Part shown: in pieces, positions 6,606 through 11,857 of the stretch
Layout of the letters: each line of letters begins with the position of its first letter
Position numbering within the stretch: position 1 is the stretch's first letter
Virus record (IMG/VR): IMGVR_UViG_3300049473_000091
Span: 1-34,707 of that record
Source: a virus
Reading direction: 5' to 3' (one strand)
Length of the DNA: 34,707 nucleotides
The notes under the pieces: model-generated
Databases searched by the model: none
What the model was told of the DNA's origin: nothing
Seen by the model: the letters and a program-made list of their open reading frames with translations, nothing else
Position numbers and translations under genes: made by a program

Positions 6606-6619
6606 GGGCTATCGCAAAT
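6606..6619 (-). repeat. Inverted-repeat copy 2, at the integrase transcription start
   Basis: GGGCTATCGCAAAT is the exact reverse complement of 5526-5539. It lies between the integrase -10 box (6628-6633) and its Shine-Dalgarno, covering roughly the first 15 transcribed bases. Binding of integrase or an excisionase here could repress int as well as shape the attP complex. This is inference from position. Confidence 0.55.
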
Positions 6620-6627
6620 CCACCCGT

Positions 6628-6656
6628 ATTATAACATATTTGACTAAGCAAGCCAA
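6628..6656 (-). promoter_or_regulatory. Sigma-70-type promoter of the integrase gene
   Basis: On the minus strand TTGGCT (6651-6656) is followed after exactly 17 bases by a perfect TATAAT (6628-6633). The predicted start is near 6621, about 35 bases upstream of the integrase ATG. The -10 and spacing are consensus and the -35 matches four of six. This is the best vegetative promoter I see in the window. Confidence 0.75.
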
Positions 6657-6700
6657 ACTGCGTCTTTTCCCGATGAACTTGTCAAAGAACTAATCTTTAA

Positions 6701-7003
6701 TTACTTTTTTTCTGGTAAGGGAAAATCTTCATTGACGCAACTATCAATATCAATTTCCGTTGTCCAGTTAGCCTGTTGAATAGCTGCATCAATCAGCCGA
6801 AGCCGTTTGGCATAATGGTCGTATTCCTGCGTAACCTCGGCCAGAGTCAACTTAGGGACCTGAGCTATAATATCTTCGACGTTTTCTGTGACCATTTGCC
6901 GTTTCATTTTGACCTCAAACAAATCCTTTTCGCGGATTGTTTGAATGCGGTCAACTTTTTCCTGTAACTCTTTCCTTCTCAATAATGCTTCTGCCAGCTT
7001 CAT
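6701..7003 (-). CDS. DIP1984-like small helical protein
   Basis: A 100-residue protein starting MKLAEALLRRKELQEKVDRIQ. The start MKLAEAL.RRKELQEK and the later KRLRLIDAAIQQAN segment match the pattern of the DIP1984 family (also called septicolysin-like), helical hairpin proteins of unsettled function. It lies upstream of int on the same strand with about 110 bases between, and the int promoter lies in that gap, so int can be expressed without it. A GAAAGGATA Shine-Dalgarno-like site precedes ATG. No secretion signal is seen, so the old cytolysin label should not be taken as function here. Confidence 0.65.
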   Translation of the reverse strand: MKLAEALLRRKELQEKVDRIQTIREKDLFEVKMKRQMVTENVEDIIAQVPKLTLAEVTQEYDHYAKRLRLIDAAIQQANWTTEIDIDSCVNEDFPLPEKK

Positions 7004-7333
7004 AATGTTATCCTTTCTAATAGGTGGTGCTGGGATGTGGTTAATCGGGATTCTCTTATTCGGGCTTCTGCGGTTCTTCTAATCGGTCAATCGGATGTAA
7101 GTTGTTAGCGATTCGGGTATTCGGAGTACCCCCAGCGATTAGGTCGCTGGCAGCCATAAATAGCCCCAAGCTATTTGTTAAAGAATCAAATTTACAATTT
7201 GATAGTAGCTACAGTCTTTCCTGTATGTCATTAAGTGCAATCGAACCGTCCGGCCAGTTCTCGCGTTTAAGGTACGCGGCCAACCCTTCATCCCACGCAC
7301 ACCACCTATTCACTTGTCAAAGAACGATTCCAT
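7004..7333. other. Gene-free stretch with many small hairpins
   Basis: No credible gene. Visible stems include CCAGCG/CGCTGG near 7130-7150, ATAGC/GCTAT near 7157-7173, and ATCAAATT/AATTTGAT near 7186-7204. Short repeated phrases (AATCGG, GCGATT, ATTCGG) occur between 7050 and 7145. CTTGTCAAAGAAC at 7313-7325 recurs at 6678-6690, so the DIP1984-like gene and part of this stretch are bounded by the same 13-mer. The AATAGGTGGTG phrase near 7018 appears inverted near 7297-7311. The arrangement could be a structured leader RNA or operator array for the adjacent minus-strand genes. Confidence 0.4.
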
Positions 7334-7537
7334 TTATTTCTGAAAGTAGATTAAAGTACCTACAATGAAACCAACTAAAATACAAACACTCGTAAATCCC
7401 CATTTTACATCAATGCACAATAGTTTGTATGAAATGTAAAAAGCTACAAAAATCCCTTCAAAAAGAATTGACATACACACACAGATAAAAAGCCAAAAAC
7501 CAAATTTATTCCATTTTTTAACTATGCTGTCTTTCAT
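7334..7537 (-). CDS. Small two-span membrane protein
   Basis: A 67-residue protein with a short basic cytoplasmic start (MKDSIVKKWNK), a hydrophobic span at about 12-34 and a second at about 46-64, ending FQK. It overlaps the end of the upstream 194-residue gene by 20 bases, so the pair is probably co-translated. The topology suggests both ends in the cytoplasm. Such small proteins in switch regions often act in superinfection exclusion or as holin-like factors, but nothing here decides between these. Family not recognised. Confidence 0.65.
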   Translation of the reverse strand: MKDSIVKKWNKFGFWLFICVCMSILFEGIFVAFYISYKLLCIDVKWGFTSVCILVGFIVGTLIYFQK

Positions 7538-8102
7538 GCCAACAATTAAGCCTTACCTTAATCTTAACCTCTTTTTGATATTCGCGCTCGACTGGAATAT
7601 TCTTTTCGCTCCAATAATCGTTGGGGTACTGGTCAAAGATTTTCAGGAAATGTTCAAGCCATTGAAGGTCATCCCATCTAATTGTTACTACTGGTTGCTC
7701 AGCCACCTGCTTATAGCCCTCGGCCTGTTTCTTACAGTCCTCAATTGCATATGCCTTGGAGATTCCTATTGAAGACAACAGAAAACCAAGCTGATAATTC
7801 CATTCTTCTCTATCATAATTCGCGCCATAATTATGTCGTATCCATCGCTTGAGACTTTCACGGTCGGGGAAATAAGTAACAAACATTCTCTCGATTTCAT
7901 CTTTAACTATTTGCGGCATTTCTCCGCTATCATTGCTTACCGCCTGACCATTTACAGGGTCAAAACCGCATCTTTTAGCTTCGGCAGGAATTTCAGGATG
8001 AATTTCCCGTTGTAACGAATGAGAATTTTCCTCAAAATTCATGTATATATGCCAAGCATCATTTGAGAACCAATAAAAGCCATGACCGTACATATCACAC
8101 AT
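7518..8102 (-). CDS. Hypothetical protein, first gene of a two-gene accessory unit
   Basis: A 194-residue soluble protein starting MCDMYGHGFYWFSNDAW, with AAGGGA as Shine-Dalgarno before the first ATG. It is rich in aromatic and acidic residues, with a Cys near 62 and helical charged segments in the second half (ERMFVTYFPDRESLKRW). No signal peptide or known catalytic motif is visible. It overlaps the two-span membrane protein downstream, so the two probably form one unit. It is divergent from the plus-strand genes that begin at 8148; the 45 bases between them form a shared control region. I do not recognise the family. Confidence 0.65.
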   Translation of the reverse strand: MCDMYGHGFYWFSNDAWHIYMNFEENSHSLQREIHPEIPAEAKRCGFDPVNGQAVSNDSGEMPQIVKDEIERMFVTYFPDRESLKRWIRHNYGANYDREEWNYQLGFLLSSIGISKAYAIEDCKKQAEGYKQVAEQPVVTIRWDDLQWLEHFLKIFDQYPNDYWSEKNIPVEREYQKEVKIKVRLNCWHERQHS

Positions 8103-8112
8103 AGTTTTTCCC

Positions 8113-8141
8113 TTGACACCAAATGTTAAAATAGGTAATAT
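8113..8141 (+). promoter_or_regulatory. Plus-strand promoter, possibly giving a leaderless transcript
   Basis: TTGACA (8113-8118) and TAATAT (8136-8141) are spaced by exactly 17 bases. Transcription would start near 8148, exactly where an ATG opens the first plus-strand frame, so the message would have no 5' leader. The -35 is perfect and the -10 matches four of six. Confidence 0.5.
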
Positions 8142-8147
8142 ATAACC

Positions 8148-8330
8148 ATGCAGCCAAACATATCAGCGGCTGACATGGAGGTTTTCAATAATAAAAAGGC
8201 CGGTCGAGCTATTGCCCAAGCACTTTGGAATGATAGACCCGACCAGCCGAAGAAGGCCTCCGTGCCAGTCTTTTGCAATAATTGTGTCAATTGTGCTTGG
8301 GCTCATTATAGTTCCCTCAATCATTCATAA
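8148..8330 (+). CDS. Small protein with CxxCxxC, possibly leaderless
   Basis: A 60-residue frame starting MQPNISAADMEVFNN. The first part is helical; the end carries FCNNCVNC, a CxxCxxC-type cluster that could hold metal. There is no Shine-Dalgarno. The ATG lies at the predicted start of the promoter just upstream, so leaderless translation is possible. It is the first frame of the plus-strand island. It may be a real small regulator or a chance frame; length and lack of a ribosome-binding site keep confidence low. Confidence 0.35.
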   Translation: MQPNISAADMEVFNNKKAGRAIAQALWNDRPDQPKKASVPVFCNNCVNCAWAHYSSLNHS

Positions 8331-8433
8331 TGAAGGTATCGGTTATGCTGGTGAATTTGTCAAGAAAAAATCTTCCGAAATTCTTTAATTTTTCGTTGTT
8401 GTTTAGATAAGTTCAGTCTGTTTAATGATTTAC

Positions 8434-8664
8434 ATGGCTAAAAAAACTAAAAAGAATTTGTTTTTATACGAATGGATAATTGAATTGTTAGACCGAGAAG
8501 GCGAAAAATATGATGGCCTTGGTACGGTCGTAGCTGCTGCTATTGCCGCTTTTTGTTCTCTTTCTAAATCCGAAAAGATAGCTGCCTTTAAGAAATATAG
8601 AGAAAAAGAGATTAAAATGGCATATAATAATGAGGATGACGATGGTACTGAATCTAATAAATAA
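8434..8664 (+). CDS. Small ribbon-helix-helix-like protein
   Basis: A 76-residue protein starting MAKKTKKNLFLYEW (three residues longer if an ATG at 8425 is used; neither start has a clear Shine-Dalgarno). The segment LYEWIIELLDREGEKYD, then GLGTVVAAAIAAF, resembles the two helices of CopG/Arc-type DNA-binding proteins, and a basic charged tail follows. It is the second frame of the plus-strand island and is 11 bases upstream of the coiled-coil lipoprotein gene. A regulator of the switch region is the obvious guess. The fold is inferred from helix spacing only. Confidence 0.55.
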   Translation: MAKKTKKNLFLYEWIIELLDREGEKYDGLGTVVAAAIAAFCSLSKSEKIAAFKKYREKEIKMAYNNEDDDGTESNK

Positions 8665-8675
8665 GGGGCATAAAA

Positions 8676-8900
8676 ATGAAAACAAAAAGATGGATAAGCG
8701 AAATAGTCTTTTTTACAGCTTTGATTATTTTGTCATATCTTCATGGTGGTTGCCGAGACAGTTATGTTCGCGGCCATTTGGAAAAAATGGAGGAAATAAG
8801 ACTACTGGAAATGCAGATTAAGGATTTGCAACATCAAAAGGAAATAGACGAGCTTCAGCAACAAATTGATTTATTAAAAAGCGAACCTAACTCTTTATAA
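8676..8900 (+). CDS. Exported coiled-coil protein, probable lipoprotein
   Basis: A 74-residue protein with an AAGGGG Shine-Dalgarno. It has a basic start (MKTKRW), a hydrophobic stretch to about residue 22, then HGGC with Cys26; the lipobox is not perfect because the -3 residue is His rather than Leu. The rest is a nearly continuous coiled coil (EKMEEIRLLEMQIKDLQHQ onward). The expected location is the periplasm, held by lipid or by an uncleaved signal. Expression from the lysogen side would make it a candidate surface or exclusion factor. A spanin-like role is possible but less likely on this strand. Confidence 0.65.
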   Translation: MKTKRWISEIVFFTALIILSYLHGGCRDSYVRGHLEKMEEIRLLEMQIKDLQHQKEIDELQQQIDLLKSEPNSL

Positions 8901-8916
8901 AAAAAAGAAACTATGT

Positions 8917-9069
8917 ATGGAAAATGGCAATAAACATTTTGCAAGAATATCCGATAATGTTTATCGAGCTTGCATCAAAGAAGCAGCAAAAGTACAGAGC
9001 AAAACAGGAAAACCGATTCGATGGATACAGGTATTAGAAGAAGCTGCATTAAAAGGGTTAAAAAAATAG
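8917..9069 (+). CDS. Fifty-residue ribbon-helix-helix-like protein
   Basis: Starts MENGNKHFARISDNVYR and ends ALKGLKK. The order is a short strand (HFARIS), helix (DNVYRACIKEAAKVQ), loop (SKTGKP), helix (IRWIQVLEEAALKGLKK), which is the layout of Arc/CopG DNA-binding proteins. It follows the coiled-coil gene by 16 bases, in an A-rich stretch with AAAAAAGAAA. Its stop lies within the bidirectional hairpin that ends the late operon from the other side, so the two transcripts converge there. The small size and complete fold pattern support a real gene. Target unknown. Confidence 0.6.
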   Translation: MENGNKHFARISDNVYRACIKEAAKVQSKTGKPIRWIQVLEEAALKGLKK

Positions 9070-9085
9070 GCCCCTCCTTGGGCCT
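9060..9085 (-). terminator. Terminator of the late virion operon
   Basis: AGGCCC (9068-9073) and GGGCCT (9080-9085) form a 6-bp GC-rich stem with a 6-base loop. On the minus strand one A and then seven T (complement of 9060-9066) follow, a Rho-independent terminator. It sits 15 bases beyond the last late gene (9100-9249). On the plus strand the same hairpin ends the short island but has only a weak T-tract. Confidence 0.8.
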
Positions 9086-9099
9086 TAATTCTCAATCCT

Positions 9100-9249
9100 T
9101 TATTCAGGTTGTGTGATGTTATGGTCGATTTGGTCAAACAACCAAGCCGTATCATGGGCAGCACCTTTGACAGCTTGACAGCCAACCAGTATCAAGCATA
9201 GACCGATAACTGTTGCCGCAAATATCAGTTTATCAATTAAATCTTTCAT
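9100..9249 (-). CDS. Small lipoprotein, last gene of the late operon (outer-membrane spanin candidate)
   Basis: A 49-residue protein with start MKDLIDKL, hydrophobic stretch IFAATVIGLCLIL and a good lipobox LVGC (Cys24), then a short 25-residue polar tail. Shine-Dalgarno AAGGA lies eight bases upstream. It overlaps the end of the preceding small frame by 17 bases. Its place at the end of the late operon, size and lipobox fit an o-spanin or an entericidin-like lipoprotein. A matching i-spanin could be one of the coiled-coil membrane proteins just upstream. The role is inferred. Confidence 0.7.
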   Translation of the reverse strand: MKDLIDKLIFAATVIGLCLILVGCQAVKGAAHDTAWLFDQIDHNITQPE

Positions 9250-9391
9250 ACTTTTTTCCTTCTATTTTACGGATTTTTTCGCGCCAAATGAGGATTTTCC
9301 TTACCAGAGAGCTACGAGCCTCTGCATTTGGCGTACATTGTATTTGAGCCTGAGCATCTTTAATCGCATTTTCATATAGTTTTTTGTCCAT
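9233..9391 (-). CDS. Small charged protein, possibly the 3' part of a longer frame lacking ATG
   Basis: From ATG at 9391 it encodes 52 residues (MDKKLYENAIKDAQAQIQC onwards, basic C-terminus). The same frame is open 33 codons further upstream to 9490 and reads as plausible protein there (AYLLNSPYNFAFFEYF), but has no ATG, GTG or TTG start. An ATA codon at 9490-9488 overlaps the upstream TAG as ATAG. Either the short form is correct, or the gene uses a non-standard start or has lost its ATG. It belongs to the lysis-like small gene cluster. Confidence 0.5.
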   Translation of the reverse strand: MDKKLYENAIKDAQAQIQCTPNAEARSSLVRKILIWREKIRKIEGKKYERFN

Positions 9392-9486
9392 TGCTGCACC
9401 TGCAACACTTGCATCGGCTGCTTCTATAGGAAACTTTAAGAAATACTCAAAAAATGCAAAATTGTATGGTGAGTTTAAAAGATATG

Positions 9487-9693
9487 CTATTTACTATTTG
9501 TTAATTTGCCGATTTCCGTCATTAACTCTTTAGATTCTTCTTGCAATCCTTTAATGGTGTTGCGTTGATGTTCAAGAGCTTCTTTGAGATGAACAATTAT
9601 AGCTTCCTTATGTTTAAGTTGCATTTCCAACCTTACTTGCTTGGCGTAAGCTTCGGCTAATTCAACTTTGATTTTTTCTATTTCTATATCCAT
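9487..9693 (-). CDS. Coiled-coil protein in the lysis-like cluster
   Basis: A 68-residue, highly charged helix from end to end (MDIEIEKIKVELAEAYAKQ onward, then LKEALEHQRNTIKGLQEES), with heptad spacing. It overlaps the end of the upstream membrane protein by 32 bases in another frame. No membrane segment of its own, so it may pair with that protein. It could be the soluble part of a spanin or holin-antiholin set. Family not recognised. Confidence 0.6.
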   Translation of the reverse strand: MDIEIEKIKVELAEAYAKQVRLEMQLKHKEAIIVHLKEALEHQRNTIKGLQEESKELMTEIGKLTNSK

Positions 9694-9952
9694 TTTTTAT
9701 TAGCTCTTTAATTTCGCTAAACTGAGATTTATTAAAACTGTGATGTTCCTCGATTTTAGCATGTATGTTTTTTATCTCAATTTCTATACAATCTTCTATT
9801 CCTTTGGAACGCAACTCACAATTACGCTGATAAACTAATTCTTCTGCGTTTGGATGCCTTTTACGATTAGAAATGTGAGTTGCAACCCAGATATATACAC
9901 CAATTATCAAACTACATATTCCAATAATTCCGGTTATTAACCATCCCTGCAT
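9662..9952 (-). CDS. Single-span membrane protein with helical tail (i-spanin or holin candidate)
   Basis: A 96-residue protein. Residues about 5-27 form a strong transmembrane segment (WLITGIIGICSLIIGVYIW), followed by a basic patch (SNRKRH) and a long charged helix. It is the first small gene after the ejection-protein genes, the usual place of lysis genes. The topology fits either an inner-membrane spanin or a class III-like holin. The basic residues right after the span favour a cytoplasmic tail, which would argue against i-spanin. No endolysin is next to it. Confidence 0.6.
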   Translation of the reverse strand: MQGWLITGIIGICSLIIGVYIWVATHISNRKRHPNAEELVYQRNCELRSKGIEDCIEIEIKNIHAKIEEHHSFNKSQFSEIKELIKNGYRNRKNQS

Positions 9953-9982
9953 AATCTATTCTTTCTACTCGACCTGAAGATA

Positions 9983-11857
9983 TCAATAGCTACGAACTTC
10001 TTTTAATTTTTCCTTGAGTTTTTGTACGTATTCTTCTTTGCCTTTTTTGGTAGAACCATCTTTGTTTGTGTTTTTTTGAATCTGCTCAATGATTTCTTTT
10101 TCTGTCATACCATAAGTCTGAGTTGAAATCCCAAAAACATCCGCCAAAGTTCCTATAAATACATTCGCCGAATCGGGGTCTTTGGCAAGTTCGTTGTAAT
10201 TCTGAATTGACATAGGCGTTACAAGTCTTTTCGCGGACTCTTTTGGTGAATATGGTTTTTTGAAATCTTCCCGACTTTGATTTTTCCAGATGTTTATTAC
10301 TTCCGAAGCCATAGGCGCGGTTTTGTTAGACAGGAAATTCACGAATATATCAAAAGCTGTTTTTTTGCCATATCCTTTTTCCCATAGATTGCTATACATT
10401 CCTGTTGTAGTGCTTTTAGACCATATACCCCATTTATCATTGTGTTTAGTTGGTATTAAACGAGACGCCAAAACAATAAAAGGTACGAAGGGATTGACAG
10501 TAAAACGAGTATTTCTTATTTTGATTTTTCCAAAATCAGCACTACGGGAATCCCATTCAACCGAACCTGGGCGTATCAAATCGGCTATAAACAAAACGGC
10601 CCCAGTACCAACTATTATACGAATAAGGTTTATGGTGGCCTGTCTTTTCGCGAAATCGCTTATATTTGGGTCAAATTGATGAGCCGTAAGTACATCTATC
10701 GCCCCTTTTATCATTTTGGGCGACCAAAATACGGCGTTGATAACTCCAGGTCTTTGCCTTTTAGCTCCTGTATCTCCTCTTGCAGTGAGAGAATTAACTA
10801 ATTTGCCTATGCTCTTTAATTGTTGATTATCCGTTAAATCTATTCCGGCTTTTTCTGCTATATCGAGATATTGCTTTATAACCCTATATCTCATCCAATG
10901 GGCCGAACCAACATAAGCATTTTCCGAAGCCTCAAATACTTTGCCAAAGTAAGGTACTTTCTCCGGCCAGCTTACAGGATACATTTCTTCTATAGTGCCT
11001 ATCGCAGTACCCGTGCGCTTTATAGTTAAATAATCAGGGTCGGAAACAATAATAGCCTTCATTTCATCCATTACCGGCTTGCCCCTGAATGTATCCCATA
11101 TATATTTGAAGGATTTGGCGAAAGTATCACTCCATGTTTTAAGCGATTCAATATCGCCCGTTATCCCCTTGAAAAATAACTGAATGCCTTGACGCCCTAT
11201 AAAACTATCATCAACGGAAGCAACTATACCTTTTACCGCTCCAGCCGTACCTGTGATAACATTGCGAATCTCAACAAAAGGTTGATTTATAAAGCCTTTT
11301 ATCAGTTCGGGAATTGTTCTTTTATTTGCTGATTCTTTAATTGCTGCTATATAATTATCAAAAGCAATCAAAGCTCTCCCATATTCCATTTCCGGTCGTG
11401 TGGCTTTTACAGAACCTTTCTCACGCCTTTGGCCTGATTCCATAGCGTCTTTTTTCTCATTAGCCAAACGCGAAAGTTCTGTAATGTCAGCCGCCTCTTC
11501 CATCGAAACATATACCCCTAATTTGTGGGCAGCCAAATCCTCTAAAAATTCCTGTTCGTTTTCAGGGGTTAAAACTTCCGTCATTTTACTGACTCTGTTA
11601 AGCATATCCCGACGGGATTCCGGTTTCAGGCCGGACACCTGTTTTGCCCAGTTGATTATCCCTCTTTGTTGATTTTTAAGAATCAACTTGGATTCCAAAA
11701 GTTTATTTACTTCTCTGGCATTGTTTTCGCCCAAAAATCCGGAAAAATAAGAACGCCTTTGTTCACTGTTCATATCCAGTAACTTTTCCGGTGTTATTTC
11801 ACCGCTTTTTAACTTTTCTAAAAATTCATTAACGTAATGTTTGGGTAAACAAAACAT
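9983..11857 (-). CDS. Large ejection (internal virion) protein, second half of a gp16-like pair
   Basis: A 624-residue protein starting MFCLPKHYVNEFLEKLKSG. It is helical and charged, with hydrophobic stretches in the second half (LIRIIVGTGAVLFIADLI and FVPFIVLASRLI). Its ATG follows directly after the TAA of the upstream gene in the same frame (TAA-ATG). Together the two encode about 1,279 residues, close to T7 gp16 (about 1,300). An AGGAG lies 13 bases upstream inside the previous gene, a rather long spacing, so separate initiation is possible. By position (after gp14- and gp15-like genes) it should enter the host envelope during DNA ejection. No lytic transglycosylase motif seen. Confidence 0.7.
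   Translation of the reverse strand: MFCLPKHYVNEFLEKLKSGEITPEKLLDMNSEQRRSYFSGFLGENNAREVNKLLESKLILKNQQRGIINWAKQVSGLKPESRRDMLNRVSKMTEVLTPENEQEFLEDLAAHKLGVYVSMEEAADITELSRLANEKKDAMESGQRREKGSVKATRPEMEYGRALIAFDNYIAAIKESANKRTIPELIKGFINQPFVEIRNVITGTAGAVKGIVASVDDSFIGRQGIQLFFKGITGDIESLKTWSDTFAKSFKYIWDTFRGKPVMDEMKAIIVSDPDYLTIKRTGTAIGTIEEMYPVSWPEKVPYFGKVFEASENAYVGSAHWMRYRVIKQYLDIAEKAGIDLTDNQQLKSIGKLVNSLTARGDTGAKRQRPGVINAVFWSPKMIKGAIDVLTAHQFDPNISDFAKRQATINLIRIIVGTGAVLFIADLIRPGSVEWDSRSADFGKIKIRNTRFTVNPFVPFIVLASRLIPTKHNDKWGIWSKSTTTGMYSNLWEKGYGKKTAFDIFVNFLSNKTAPMASEVINIWKNQSREDFKKPYSPKESAKRLVTPMSIQNYNELAKDPDSANVFIGTLADVFGISTQTYGMTEKEIIEQIQKNTNKDGSTKKGKEEYVQKLKEKLKEVRSY

Noticed and set aside
8142-8160. Minus-strand promoter for the 194-residue gene (TATATT box)
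   Set aside because: A possible -10 is present but no -35 resembling consensus at 16-18 bases.
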